Shown piece after piece: positions 39,045 through 51,213 of a DNA stretch of 64,000 bases. This DNA is from Pictodentalium vernedei. Lineage: Eukaryota; Mollusca; Scaphopoda; Dentaliida; Dentaliidae. Location: assembly GCA_031216915.1 (NCBI GenBank), contig CM062289.1, forward strand, positions 60,258,241 through 60,322,240. The letters are read 5' to 3'. Numbering within the stretch: position 1 is the first letter of the stretch; each line of letters begins with the position of its first letter. A program made the position numbers and the translations under genes. A model generated the notes under the pieces. That model ran no database searches and was not told the DNA's origin. It worked only from the letters and a program-made list of their open reading frames with translations.

Positions 39045-39615
39045 TCTTCCAGTTCGAGGTTCTCGGGGTCTCAATCCACTACCCTACTGCCAGTGCGCAC
39101 ACTCAAACTAAATAAGATTATTGGCTCTCGCTTCCGATTCTCGCGAATTCATAAGCAAATGAAGCTATAAAGCAGATAAAGGTATTGCGGGTCGAAAGGG
39201 TTTTCAATCCCATACCGTCAATGTGCGCCTTTGGCGCGTTGAAACTTGTCATTCATCATTCATGGTATGGGTTGGGCGGGTTGTCCCAACTGGTTTGGGG
39301 CGGGTTGTCCTTGGGGCGAGTTGCCCCGTTCCCATTGTGTTGAACGAACAAACTTACTAGATACTGACTATAATCCGCCTCCCTTTGATCTACCTAATTT
39401 TCACACATTTTACCGAAACAATAGCAACCGGGTAAGTGAGACGACCCCTACTAAAGCAGGACTTAATGATTTGACTTTAAGTTGTAAATTATTTATTATT
39501 AGACTCTCGAGAATCCATAAGCAAATAAAGTTATAAAGCAAATAAAGTTATTCGAGCCACAGGAGATTTAAATCCCACATCGTCCCTGTGCGCCTTTGGC
39601 AGGTGAAAGTTTTTC
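39045..39615 (-). repeat. Dispersed repeat R, inverted copies, with GGGCGGGTTGTCC units
   Basis: 39045-39255 is the inverse of 36207-36410; 39498-39615 is a second partial inverse (CGTCCCTGTGCGCCTTTGGC). Between them, 39267-39331 has three GGGGCGGGTTGTCC-like units, whose inverse (GACAACCCGCCCC) occurs at 36876-36890. A 2.4-kb element with these as ends is possible. Confidence 0.6.
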
Positions 39616-40004
39616 CTCATCTTCAGAAAACAGTGTAATGGGAAAATGCACAGGCAGAAAAACTTACGGTGTGACAAAAATCATTGAATCCATAAATAAA
39701 AACAAAAAAATAACTGAAAATAATCACTGATGATCACATGACAAAAAATAAACAAATAATTGTCAAAAAGTTGAAGTGAAAAAAAATATTTGGGACGCCA
39801 CTCGGCCTCGACAGCTGCGCTTTACGGCCAAAAATGAAGCCGAATAGCACACGAAAATATTGGGGGCGAATCGCGCGTGGCCGAAAAGCAATGGTGCCCC
39901 TATAATCATCCCCAACCCTACCAAAGAGACATTTTACAACTTCCACGAGATGAACGAGTCATTTCTGCATTAGAATCTAATTTTGGGTTTTGGTTGAGTC
40001 ACAG
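39616..40004. other. Non-coding, nothing recognised
   Basis: AT-rich at left; some GGCCGAA-type short motifs near 39830-39890 hint at a decayed motif array. Confidence 0.35.
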
Positions 40005-41059
40005 TACAGCCTATAACAATGTATACCGTTAGGCAATATTCTTTTGTTAATGACGCCATATTAGCACCTTATTTTGGCGATATTCCTATAGCAATAACGC
40101 GATATTTTCAACATGTTGTGGCTTCGTTTTTTTTACAACCGCGGTACATATCATACATTCAAACCCCATCCACGCCCCTCTCCAATTCGGTCAATCACGA
40201 TCCGTCCCTCTTGTCTTTTCAAGTACCTCAAGTAACATGGGTAACTCTATGATGATAAATGTCCAAATTGGTTACCCGAATACCTCTCGTTTATTTACAA
40301 CTCGCAGTTCCAGAGATCCATGAGTCTCGTCCTATGGAAGGCTGACAGTGCAACCAGGATACTGTGCAGGTCGGTTGACCAAGCTACAACTAGTGTTTCT
40401 ACCAAGATTAATTAACGTTACTAGTATCGGGCGCTTTCCCTGTGGGAACAGTTGTTAGATTATATGTGGAACCATTCCAAACAACCTGGGCTTCTCCTTC
40501 TTTATACTTTCACTCTACATTCCTTTCCTAACACTCCCTCGTCTCATTATATCTCTTACTCTTTTCTGTTATATTCAACCCGTGTACGATAATTTATTTC
40601 CACATTTTCATCGTTTGTTTTTGAACTTCCTTCGTTATGATGCTTCGTATGAGTAATTTCTGACAGGGAGACAGCTTACGTATGCTGTAGCTTGCTGCTG
40701 AATCTTCTTTCCTCTTTCACATTTATGTATCTTGATGAAATGTATCATAATATTCTGTCAAATAAAGGAAATAAAATATTGTTTAAACTAAATAAAGCAA
40801 GACAAACGCGCACGTGGTGCGAAGTTTTCATAACTATCGTTCGTCATTTTTCGGATGAAAAGAAGAGGAGCGAATACTTATAATAACATGGATGATTTGA
40901 GGCATGTAAAGTTTTTTGTTTTAAACGAACTGACGTGGACAATATCAAGCTGGAATTGTGGTGAAAAACGAAATAGAAATATTTGTGAAAGCACAATTAG
41001 TTTAGTTGTATTATTAATGTGTGTGTGTGATATATTTTGTACACATTTTAAAATAGCTA

Positions 41060-41810
41060 CAGTAAAACCTGTCTTGAGAGACCCACTGTCTTGAGAGACC
41101 ACCTGTCTTGAGAGACCACATCTGCCAGGCACCGATTTGTTTTACTCTATAATGGACCTGCTATAGGAGACTACCTGTCTTGAGAGACCACTTTGTCCTG
41201 GTACCAACTTGTATTTTTATGCCATAATGGACCTGTCTTGAGAGACCGCCCCTTTGAAGACTGAAATCATGACAAAAACTTTTTACCTGTTCTGGGATTG
41301 GAAAATCCATTGGGGTTATACTAATATAATTAAAAGTATTAAAGGCTCTTAATTAGGTTTCAATTGCTAACTCATTAAAGATTGGGATGTTTTTGTAAGA
41401 CCCCTGTGAAAAGAATAAGATTATTGCTGAATAAACAATTTCATACATACCTGAAATGTGACAGATAGGAATAAAAATAAATTTGTGTTGAAAATCTTGT
41501 TGTAACAAATTGAAATGGACTGTTATAAAAATTATAAAAATAAATTAGTGTTGAAAATCTTCAATGAAGATTTTCAACACTAATTTATTTTTATAATTTT
41601 TATAACAGTCCATTTCAATTTGTTACAAAACCTTCATAAAAAGAATAATTACAAAGTAATTTCAAAAATCGATTCTTCTCCATTTCTGAATTTTGTGTTT
41701 GGGTTATTCACTGACTTGAGAAAACCTGAAACCTGTTATGAGAGACCACCTGTCTTGAGAGACCACTTTTGTGTGGCCCAAAGGGCGGTCTCTCAAGACA
41801 GTTTCTACTG
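41060..41810. mobile_element. TA-flanked fold-back element with CTTGAGAGACC motif-array ends
   Basis: CAGTAAAACCTGTCTTGAG begins after a TA; the right end, GGTCTCTCAAGACAG...CTACTG, is followed by TA. Both ends carry several CTGTCTTGAGAGACCAC units. The interior contains a perfect palindrome at 41501-41627. No coding capacity. Confidence 0.8.
41501..41627. repeat. Perfect palindrome, 63-bp arms
   Basis: Arms run from TGTAACAAATTGAAATGGAC to AAAATCTTCA and mirror exactly around TGAAGA/TCTTCA with essentially no spacer. Confidence 0.9.
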
Positions 41811-42002
41811 TATCATACATTTTAACAAAATATAAAGTACTTACACGTTTGTTTGAATTAAATTCAATAATGAAAAATATCCTTCATAATCCTTCCTAAT
41901 ATTAAAAAAATTATCTATAATTGAATACACGTCAGCAAGAATACGTCCACCCAGCAGTACAAACTGATGAACTTACTGTAAAATACTGTGTTCACTTTCA
42001 GG

Positions 42003-43345
42003 ATTGAATGAATGAAAGGTTTTAGCGCGAAAAAGGCGCGCAGGGACGATGTGGGATTTACCAATCCCTTGGGACCAGGTTAACCTCATGTTATTTCACT
42101 TGCATCACACAGGCCTAGCTTTCTATTTCCTAACATGGGGATTGTTGTTTAGCTTCGTGCTTATTAAAACCTGTCTTTGTGTATTTGTTTGCTTTGTAAT
42201 TGCATTGAAATGAGCGTTGTTGATAATTATTTGAGTGTTTATGTTTGTTTACTGTTTGGCATTGAAAAAACTTCACTAATTCTTTGTGCATTCTTTAACT
42301 GAAACGATTACTGTTAATAATTAATCATGTTTTGTTTTTAAATACATTCGCACCTCTGACCTCAGAGTGTGAACACCCTAATTACGATTATGGAAACACT
42401 GGAGCTACCAACGAGATTGAAGAAGACCATAGCAGCTCTGGGCGTCTCTTGCCCTATCACCTGGACTATCTAGGAGATAGACAAGAGCGTTCATCTGACT
42501 CTGGAGTTTAAGGTTGAAGACGACATCAAAACACCACCCTCCTCGTGGCGAGGTAGTACCTTTGGTGGGAGGATCCCCTCTCACACTGGTCCTCACCCGA
42601 GGAGGTCAGGATGTCCTGAAAAGAGTAAGAAGAAGAGAATAAAGAGCCCATCAACCAAGCGGAGGGAATCCCGACGCCCAGAGGCTTTCCTGGAGAAGAA
42701 GGGAGAGAAATGCGAGGAAAGTAAAGAGACAGAAGCAGCCACCACTCCGCTTTTACTCCTACAGACATACCCATCTTACTTCCAGCTCCACAGCTGGAAA
42801 TGTCGGATGTGGAAAGACCTGTGGAGACAGATGGAAATGGAAGCCGTCTTCTCGCCACTTTCCGATCCCAACTCGCCTCTCCCTTCATTACCAGAAAGCC
42901 AGGGAGCGAACACCGAATCCACTCCACCAACACGGACTCTAGAAAACGAGATAAAACGGCCATTCTTCGAAGACAACAGCAAAGAAGTAGATGAAGTACT
43001 CAAAGAATCACGAGAATTTCGAGAGATATTTGAAAGTCCAGAAGTCCAACGGATCTTAGCATAACTTGCAGCAAAGGCAAACATCAGCCCTCCACTACCA
43101 ACCACTCCAACTTTACCAACCACTTCAAATGCTACGACATCACCATCACAGCCTCTTCCTTCCAAAAAGAGAAGCAAAAAAACATAAGCACCGCAACCTT
43201 TTTTCTTTTCCTCCTTTAACACGCTCGGACATGGTTCAGAAAACTAAAAAGCAAAAGTAATACTACTATACAGTAAGAGAGGGTCGAATGGGGTCCGCCC
43301 CACGCTGTCCCTGCGCGCCGTCGGCGCGCTAAAACCTTTTGCTTT
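42003..43345. mobile_element. Element bounded by inverted R repeats with decayed ORF
   Basis: R in plus orientation at 42003-42130 and inverted at 43290-43345 (CCCTGCGCGCCGTCGGCGCG) enclose a damaged reading frame. From 42389 a frame METLELPTRLKKTIAALG stops early. Other frames to 43064 read through PPSSWRGSTFGGR, KSKKKRIKSPSTKRRESRR and IFESPEVQRIL, which look like a basic retroelement ORF1-type protein, though no motif is decisive. Confidence 0.45.
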
Positions 43346-43721
43346 GCTTTGTAACTTGTTCTTTGAGATTCTATAGTCATATTAGCGCGTTCGACCGGCC
43401 AAATAACGGCCAAATGACGCGTTATTTCTATAAAAATAAAGCGATATTCAGATACGAATGTGACGCAGATATTGCCCAAACAGCGCGTTATTAGCACGGC
43501 CAGGTTTCCACTTTATTGTAGGCTGTACTGTACCTAATAAATTACCTGAAAGGGATGACAATTTACAGCTTCCTTTAAAAAACTGATCCCAAAATAAAAC
43601 TAAAATCTGCATTCTCACACAATATTTTTGGAAACAATCTGTCTTACCGTGGCCTCGGTGCTTTCCACCCCTTTAAGTTTTCTACTTCTCCTGTATGCAG
43701 CACATTTAGCTTTTCTGATTG

Positions 43722-45137
43722 TAGTGAAATTGTAGAAAATATGTTTCCAAAAGAGGATGAATCAGACATTTGCTTCAAGCGTATTGTGGTATTTGATGTT
43801 TAATATATTTGTGTGTGTGTGTGTGTGGGCGGGTGGGTGGGTGGGGAGGGTGGGGTGGGGTGGGGTGAGGGTGAGGGTGAAAGTTAGTCAGCTGCCAGTT
43901 ATTGAAAATATAGATCCAGGATATTGAAAAGCAAAGAAACACCTTCCTTGTCTGATGAAGAGACAAACAGACAGATGGGCTTGCAGTCACACATTTAGGA
44001 GGTCTACATGAGAGTACTGAATGGCATACAATGCAAACTATAGTGGAAGGGCCAGGACAAGGTTGTTAAATGGAAAAATAACTCAGTGGACCAAGAGTGC
44101 TGCAGTCTCAAAGTAAACCATAAGAAACTGAAAGTGTATGGTATTTACTTCAGCCTCTAAAAACATGCTGTTCAGTCTTTCCAAATGTTTATCATCAGCA
44201 GAAGGGTTAAATATGTGTGTGTGGGGGGGGGGGGGGGGGGGGGGACCATGAGAACAATAGTACTACACAACTATATTGGTAGCTATGCACAAATGCCATT
44301 CACTCACATTTGTCATTGTATTATGTTATTTTTCCACTGTAGCCCCCCCCCCCCCCACCCCCCCCCCCAAAAAAAAAAAGTGTTACAAAATACTCTTTCA
44401 ATGAAGGAATTGTTTTCCAACATTTTAAAGAGCATAGTATAGAAGAGAACAATTTCTAAATACTATTGAATAGAAGTGCAGTGTAGGTTTTCTGGGTGTG
44501 TTTGAATGGTGATTTTGGAGAGGGTTGGAAGATTTGGCATCCTCCCTGCCCCTAGAACTATGAGGCGAAACCTTGGTTTAAATAAATACGTTAATAGGGT
44601 AAGATAGGCTGTTAGTTAGCTGTCAGATGTTATAGTGTACTCCTGGGGAATACACTTGCTCAAGATGTGAATTTGCTTGCATTAACAGCCTTAGTTTTGG
44701 CAATATATAGCCTTTATTGCTGACTGTGACAAAAATGTAACTCTTCGACGCAATAAAATAGTTTGGAAAGGTGTGTGGTCTGCAAATAAATATTTAAATG
44801 TGAAATAATCCCCCAAAATAATAACTGAATCTGGTTTGGAAGCCAAAAAACATATTTCCTTTTGGTATCACAGAACTAAATATTTCCCATAGGTGAACAT
44901 TTTTACGTTCAGGCGTAAAATAATTGTGATCACGTACTTTTAATTTGGCTTTCAAATATCTCTGTCAAGTATAGACCTTGAGACGATCCGAAAACAGGGG
45001 TCATGCAACAAATAAGAGAGAAAAACTGACACAAAGGGAAGTACCGGTCACGTGCACATATTTTTCAGGGAATTCCCTACAAAAACACACAAAATGTAAA
45101 TTGCATTTTTTGGGTCCAAAAGTCTTCAAATCACCCT
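43722..45137 (+). repeat. Dispersed duplication, copy 2 (~1.4 kb)
   Basis: Same blocks and order as 28830-30235. It has G-runs at 44222-44244 and C-runs at 44342-44367 that are shorter or absent in copy 1, and has the empty site for the SINE at about 44771-44790. Confidence 0.85.
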
Positions 45138-45306
45138 CTTTCTTTATCAGAAATATTCAACAATAATGCAAGGTGTCAATAGAGTGTTTCAAACGTTTAT
45201 TGAAACAATATATTTCCCCAAGGCTGTTTATGTTTAGAGATTGATTTCATTTCCGAGTGCAACATTTCAAGGTGGGTAACTCTAATTCAAATATTTAGTT
45301 CCGCGA

Positions 45307-45413
45307 TACCTTGTCGAGTGGATAAGTGCGCTGGTGTCTCATGTCAGAGGCCCCTGGATAGATTCTCGGTCGGGTAAGTTCTTGCGGTTCGAGCCCTCTC
45401 TGTCAACATGAAT
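45307..45413 (+). repeat. tRNA-like sequence, probably SINE-derived
   Basis: GTCGAGTGGATAAGTGCGCT (A-box-like) and GCGGTTCGAGCCC (B-box-like) lie about 70 bases apart. This is longer than a normal tRNA, and stem pairing is not convincing. Confidence 0.3.
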
Positions 45414-45701
45414 TGTGGGATTGATGATTTCAAGGCGTACCGCCCTATCGAGTTTTGCAGAAAGAAGCACACTCCGTTCAGACGAAAGAAGCCTGTTTTA
45501 GCATTCAAGTAGAATTATGTCACGAGGTTGCCACTACCAGGGTCATTCAACATGCCCTCCAATTAGGCCAAGGGACTGCTGTATAACAAATAGCTTTAAA
45601 CAATCGGTGTCGACGATTATATCAGTTAGCAGTTAGACCAATATTGAATTCGATACAATTTTACACCAGTTTGTTTATTTCTTGTTGCTCTCAACAGGCC
45701 T

Positions 45702-45913
45702 CTAACCCCCTGCTCACTGATGTCAAACTATCTAAATTTCAGGCAGAAAAAAATTCCCATAATGCAACTAAAAATTTAACCAATTCAATCTCGTTTGACA
45801 GAGCTCATTGAGCTCTGTCAAACGAGATTGAATTGGTTAAATTTCTAGATGCATTATGGGAAAAAACAGCTTCCTGAATTTTAGTATTTTGATATCAGAC
45901 TGAAGGGGGTTAA
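45702..45913. repeat. TTAA-type palindromic MITE, family B2
   Basis: (C)TAACCCCCTGCTCACTGATG at left and CAGACTGAAGGGGGTTAA at right. A hairpin AATTCAATCTCGTTTGACAG / CTGTCAAACGAGATTGAATT surrounds AGCTCATTGAGCT. It is related to 55605-55856 at the ends but not in the core. Confidence 0.75.
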
Positions 45914-45960
45914 AGTAGTGTAATTTGGAGTACATCGACAATTACGGATCTATTGTATTG

Positions 45961-47030
45961 GCTGCGACCAAAACGTCACATTTCAAAATGGTCAAAACGT
46001 CACATATTTTGGACAGAACGTCACACAGTTTTGGTCAGAACGTCACACATTTTTTGTGGGTCAGAATCTCAAATTTCGGGTGGAATCGAATCTCGAATCA
46101 AATCAGGCATCAGATTGCGAATTGAATCTCAATTTTTTCAACTTGTGGATATTGTACCCTTTCACAACCGCAATATTGTCAGTCTCCACAAAAGAATTGT
46201 GTGCAACGGCATCTTGTATAAATGAAGAAAAACAGCGGAATATTCCAGAATTTAATCAATGTAATTTCGGAAGCGGAACCAACTTGGACCCTTCTTCTCT
46301 CATCAGGTCTCCTATATAGGAGACCTGATGAGAGAAAAAGAGTTCAAGAGGAGACTCTTTGTAGGATTTTGAAAACATCTCGACGATTCGAAAAGTTTCG
46401 AATCGGCGCGATTAAAATGGAATCAAATCATGGGATATATGTCGAATCTAATCGAATTTCGAAGCGAAACAAGTCAATGATAACAACCAATCTATTTTAT
46501 ACTAAGTAACAGGTACCTACAAACCTTTGTCCTAAACTTTCATTCATTCATTCATTCATTCATTCATGCATTCATTCATTCATTCATTCATTCATTCATT
46601 CATTCATTCATTCATTCATCCATCCATTCATCCATTCATTCATTCATTCATTCATTCATTCATTCGTCCGTTCGCCTCACAAGTGCACACTGTGCAACAA
46701 AACAACAGCTGGACACATAGATTCCGTGACACGCGTATGGCGTTTCTTTGAAAATATGTAAAAGATACATGTATAAATACCATTATTGCGCTCCTCTTTT
46801 AAAATATGATCAATCGAAGTGTACGGCTTGGGGTCCCTTATATTTGGTAAGTTGTTCACTATGAAATAGTTATTATGCTACGTTTTGAACAAAAGTATGT
46901 GACGTTTTGGCCAAAATGTATGAGACACTTTGACCAAAAGTGTGTGACGTTTTGACTAAAATATGTGACGTTTTGACGATTTTGAAATGTGACGTGTTTT
47001 GGTTGTGTGACGTTTTGACTTGTTCCTGTT
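45961..47030. mobile_element. Fold-back element with AAAACGTCACA motif-array ends
   Basis: The left arm (45966-46060) has four units like GACCAAAACGTCACATTT; the right arm (46880-47025) has the inverse TGTGACGTTTTGACC units. The interior holds a hairpin (TTCTCTCATCAGGTCTCC / GGAGACCTGATGAGAGAA) at 46291-46337 and an ATTC microsatellite. Confidence 0.8.
46538..46674. repeat. (ATTC)n microsatellite
   Basis: A long run of CATT tetranucleotides with few variants (CATC, CGTC). The Ser/Ile/His open frame across it is spurious. Confidence 0.92.
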
Positions 47031-47074
47031 AGATTGTGGCGTGTTGGGAGAGACAAACACAAGTATTTTCACCT

Positions 47075-47330
47075 TCTCACTTAATCCCGATTGCCCAGGT
47101 GGGCGCGGTGACGCTGTCTAAAGAGGCGAACTGCATGTCGATGGTACACTTGTCTTCAATCAATGCTAATCCTGCTCGCATGGAGTCAGTACGTTGGGGA
47201 TTCTGACAGTTGCGTATCGCTACTCTGTGGTTCTCTCCGGGTACTCCACATTCCTCCATCCGTGAAACTGTCCGACAAGAGGTTACCATGTCTCTCGAAA
47301 GTGTCGTTACATCCCAATAAATAAATAAAT
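47075..47330 (+). repeat. SINE, 5' truncated copy
   Basis: AATCCCGATTGCCCAGGTGG to CCCAATAAATAAATAAAT, aligned by eye with the 3' two thirds of the copy at 51214-51580. Confidence 0.8.
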
Positions 47331-47434
47331 AGAATCCATGTTTTTTTTCTTGTTATATGTCTTCACCGATATTATTTGAGCTTCTCATTTAAGTTGACTC
47401 GTTCATACGGAGTTTGCCAGTGAAAGGCAATCTA

Positions 47435-47691
47435 CAGTACGTGGAGAGTGGATTGTAACTAAATCACCCGCGGAGTGGAGTTATCACATAAGATATAACT
47501 TTCAAATTTTGTTCATATCGACAAAAAACACAAGCAATGTTTCAGCCAATGGACCTCCGGGGTGAACCCGGAGGTCCATTGGCTGAAACTTTGCTTGTGC
47601 TGGTTATGATTTGCAACAAATTTGCAATTATTGGTTGGGTGGAATCTCCACTCTGTGGGTGTTTTAGTGATAATACACTCTCCACGTAATG
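47435..47691. mobile_element. TA-flanked palindromic MITE, copy 3
   Basis: CAGTACGTGGAGAGTG ... CTCTCCACGTAATG with TA on both sides. The core, GGACCTCCGGGGTGAACCCG, is the palindrome centre. Confidence 0.87.
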
Positions 47692-48404
47692 TACATCGAC
47701 AGTATCGCATACGACATTCCATACCTTGACTACCTATTCAACTATACATGAAAAGCCTATGATATAAATTTTAGCTTTACACACCAACTGTGGTGAACAC
47801 GTCAGCAATGGGATTTCGGTAGTTAAAATTTACACCTACAGTGGAACTACATCCATGTTGACCTTTGGTGACGTCGACCTGAATGCGAACTTGTCTAAAT
47901 TTATCGCCCGTCGACTTGCGAAGAGTGAAATGAAAGTGGGAATTATTTATTACGTTTTTAAATGTGTTTACCCTATTAAACACCAAAAATTAACAAACAT
48001 GCATTGTCACATGTTAATAAGGCACCCATAACTCGAAATAGTATGTTATTATGTTATTAAAATGAAAAAAAGGTCCTCTTTATTTTTCAATTTTGTTTCG
48101 GTGATAAAACTGACAGAAGAAGTACAGCCCACCGATCCTCATGTAAACAAAAACAAATTCGCACGTATTTACGGCTGCTGCTCAGTAAAATCGTGAAAAA
48201 ATAATAGCGACCCTTAATAATCTGACGATTATGCTGTAAATAAAATATACCCAAAATAGCTTTGTATACCAAATGTTCACCACTCGTGGTCAAGTGGTGT
48301 TAACCGCGCGCCGAAGGCTCGCGGTTAACACCACTTCACCGCGAGTGGTGAACATTTGGTATACAAAGCTACTTTGGGTATATTTTGGTGAACATTGAAC
48401 TATA
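47692..48404. other. Non-coding with one long hairpin (48243-48389)
   Basis: Arms ATATACCCAAAATAGCTTTG ... CACTCGTGGTCAAGTGGTGTT mirror around GCGCGCCGAAGGCTCGC. No gene or TTAA ends were identified. Confidence 0.6.
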
Positions 48405-48898
48405 TATTGATTTGATTTGATTTATTTATTCACGATGCACGTTAAGATAGAAAATACATAGTAGTATAACAAATACATCAAAAAAAATTAATACTGAAGT
48501 ATATAAATAATGAATACCATAATAAGTGCATCGCCGGGAGAGGCATAGCCAGATTGGCTGTCTACCTGCCTCCCCCCCCCCCCCCCCAAATCAATACAAG
48601 AGAGTTGAATTGCGACATCGTGTTCAGACTAGACCCGCATTAGTAGCAACCGCATTCAGATTGGTAAAAAAGGCACAACAAACAAACACTATTTTACAAA
48701 GATTGCGTTGGGAGGACTCGGCGACTGAAGAAAATGGTTTCTCATCCTTCATGGTGGCTAATTAATTAGTAAATAGTATATTAAGTATATATTCTGTAGA
48801 TATTAGTAAATTTAGTACGATTTAAACATTCGAGAAGTTTGCTCTAACCACCAAGGAAATGAGATAGGCGAGATTGGACCTGCGGAGGTATATCATTT

Positions 48899-50119
48899 TT
48901 AGTCGGAACAATCAGGGCAGTAAGGGTTATTACATGATGGGTCATTTAAATAAGAATTTAGGATTTGGCAAATAATTTCGTTCTTGAAGATCTGTCTACT
49001 ATCAATAGATCTTACACTTAGATCCAGGTCGTTCCACAGTTTTGGGTAGTTATAAATTGGGTATTTATCCAGCAATTTTGTCCTTGTTCTATTAATTTGT
49101 AGCAAACCGGTGGCCCTGGTTTTTCTGCTAGATGGGCCATCCCTCTGACTAAAGAAGTTGGTAAAGTTTCGCGGAAGCGTGCCTTTCTTCCAATCAAACA
49201 CGAATAGCAATGCGTGAAGTTTAAACAGATCTGTGACTTTTAGTATTCTGTCCTTAATAAACAGGGGGTCAGTATGACTGTTATATCTTTTGTTGTTTAT
49301 AATACGCAAGGAGCGCTTTTGCAGTTTTAAAAGTCTGTTTACTGGCTTGGAATTACCCCACGCGTGAATGCCAAACGTGAGGTGGCTCTGTATTAATGTA
49401 AAATACAGGACTCTTAAACTTTCGTGTTGAAGTATAGTTTTTACTTTATTTAGAATATAGTTAGCACGGGCTATCTTTGAACACAACTGTGATACATGAG
49501 TTTTATATGACAAATGGTCATCTATATTCAATCCTAGAAATTTTAAAGATTGCTCGTGTTCATTTGATCCAACTTGCGAAATATTGTGGTCGTTTATTTG
49601 GACACATCTGGTGGGAGAGTGTATTTGTTTTGAATTTAGGTGAAAGATCATATATTTGGTTTTGCTAGAATTTAGAAGTAGCTGATTAGCCCCGCACCAA
49701 TTTAGAATTTTTTTAAGTTCCTGGTTTGCAAAATCTACCAAGCCGTTTCTGTCTGCCATTGTTGAAGAGCTGGTTGTGTCATCAGCAAACGATAAGAGGT
49801 GGAGTTTACTCACATCGTATATGTCATTGATATGTAGTAAAAATAGAATGGGACCGAGGACTGATCCTTGTGGAACCCCGCAAGTTATTTTCGCCAAGTT
49901 AGATGTTTCTGTGTTAAAAGATACGGATTGTGATCTATTTGAGAGATAGCTCTTGAACAAGAGGTTACCAATTCCCCTGACACCATAGTGTTCAAGTTTT
50001 TTCAATAAGATGTCATGATTTATGGTGTCATAGGCTTTGGAAAAGTCTATAAAAATTGCAAGGGTATTATTCTTTGAATCATTGTTGTTTTCAAAGGCTA
50101 TTTCTTTCAAAAGTTGCAT
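48899..50119 (-). CDS. Reverse transcriptase domain of LINE (406 aa open)
   Basis: Longest host-repeat ORF in the window. It carries the palm motif A (FIDFSKAYDTINH), PQGSVLGPILF, and the FADD catalytic box. Because the fingers are in a different frame upstream (50208-50945), the enzyme is not complete here. If the single break near 50210 is an assembly error, the copy could be a recently active 5'-truncated insertion. Confidence 0.85.
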   Translation of the reverse strand: MQLLKEIAFENNNDSKNNTLAIFIDFSKAYDTINHDILLKKLEHYGVRGIGNLLFKSYLSNRSQSVSFNTETSNLAKITCGVPQGSVLGPILFLLHINDIYDVSKLHLLSFADDTTSSSTMADRNGLVDFANQELKKILNWCGANQLLLNSSKTKYMIFHLNSKQIHSPTRCVQINDHNISQVGSNEHEQSLKFLGLNIDDHLSYKTHVSQLCSKIARANYILNKVKTILQHESLRVLYFTLIQSHLTFGIHAWGNSKPVNRLLKLQKRSLRIINNKRYNSHTDPLFIKDRILKVTDLFKLHALLFVFDWKKGTLPRNFTNFFSQRDGPSSRKTRATGLLQINRTRTKLLDKYPIYNYPKLWNDLDLSVRSIDSRQIFKNEIICQILNSYLNDPSCNNPYCPDCSD

Positions 50120-50207
50120 TACGGGGTGAATGGTTGAGTGCTTTTGTCTGAATCCATATTGATTGGAGTTCAGTATCTGAAAATTCTCAAGAAAACTGAT
50201 TAATTTT

Positions 50208-50945
50208 TTAGAAATAATTTTTTTCCAAGACTTTTGAGAATGTTGGGAGGATACTTATCGGTCTATAATTATTATAGGTGTGTTCGTCGCCTGACTTGTA
50301 TATTGGGATTACTCTTGCGATTTTCATTTTATCGGGCACTATTCCAGTTGAAAACGAACAGTTGATTATATGGGTTAATGGTAATAGTATGGTATCTATA
50401 GTCTGTTTCAGAAGGCAAGTCGTTATTTCTGTGGAGTCTTTGCTTGATTTTGATTTCATTGAGTTAACTGTGTTTATAACTTCTGTTGGGGATGTCGGAG
50501 TAAGGTAGAAGTTATTTGGGAAATAATCTTTCATGAAGTCACTGAAAGATTTGTCTGACCTTTCTATCTGTTGGCAAGCATTTGTACCTACGTTTACAAA
50601 AAAATCGTTGAACTCTTCCGAAATTTGACGTTGATCATACACTCGTGTATTGTTACTAATAAGGTATGGGGAAGGAGTTGGTATATCTTTAGTTTTGTGG
50701 ATGACATTATTTAAAATTTGCCAAGTTTTACGAATATTGCCTTTACTTTCAGTGAGTATTTTCTTATAGTACATGGCTTTACTTTGTTTTTTCACTTTAT
50801 TGAATACTTTGCAGTAATTTTTGTAATTTTGAATGCTTTCGTGAGTTTGGGATTTTAATTTCTTTTTATAGAATTTTGCCTTATTGTTGGATGCAGTAAT
50901 GAGGCCTTTTGTCATCCAGGGCTGTCGTTTCACACATATTAACAC
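50208..50945 (-). pseudogene. LINE RT upstream piece (fingers), frame broken
   Basis: 245 codons open. A linker region rich in Lys/Asn (KFYKKKLKSQTHESIQNYKN) precedes the RT fingers (IARVIPIYKSGDEHTYNNYR). It ends in a poly-A/T tract where the frame is lost. Confidence 0.8.
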
Positions 50946-51213
50946 AGAGTACTGTTATCTGGAGAACTCTGTGGTTTTCTAAACACAATTAGTTGTTGTA
51001 TTGTTTTAGTCGACAGGTAGGCCCTAAACTATATTGCGTGCATCGAGGAAACTTGATTATTGTCTATATTGCCGAAATACTGCACTGCTTTGACAAAAAT
51101 TGAAAACACCGTATCATTTGGGTGCAGTTACCTTATTTGGACACATCGTTTACCGTCACCATTTGGAGAAAAACGACGACCTTTCTTCTGTTGAATCACT
51201 TATCTGTTCTCGG

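Larger units (their letters stand above)
40007..43535. mobile_element. Possible 3.5-kb element with ~120-bp inverted ends
   Basis: The left end CAGTACAGCCTATAAC ... GGCAATATTC ... GCAATAACGCGATATT is matched by the inverse of 43375-43535 (TAGGCTGTACTGTAC, CGCGTTATTAGC, GGCCAAATAACGGCC). The ends diverge considerably. It would enclose the elements at 41060-41810 and 42003-43345. The interior 40120-41050 has no supported gene. Confidence 0.45.
48405..50945 (-). mobile_element. Non-LTR retrotransposon, 5' truncated, frameshifted RT
   Basis: Minus strand. The 5' part (50945-50208) reads ...IARVIPIYKSGDEHTYNNYR + PISILPTFSKVLEK (RT fingers). After a frameshift near 50210, the frame 50119-48899 continues with AIFIDFSKAYDTINHDILL, CGVPQGSVLGPILF and LLSFADDTT (catalytic palm), then thumb and the C-terminal PIYNYPKLWNDL and NNPYCPDCSD. 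The 3' end has a short TGATTT-type repeat (about 48408-48425). The endonuclease is missing. It is CR1/Jockey-like by motifs; the clade is not certain. Confidence 0.88.

Noticed and set aside
42389-43064. Host gene exon
   Set aside because: Frames are broken, no splice pattern is evident, and inverted R repeats flank it; more likely a decayed element ORF.
46566-46751. SFIH-repeat open frame
   Set aside because: Translation of the ATTC microsatellite.
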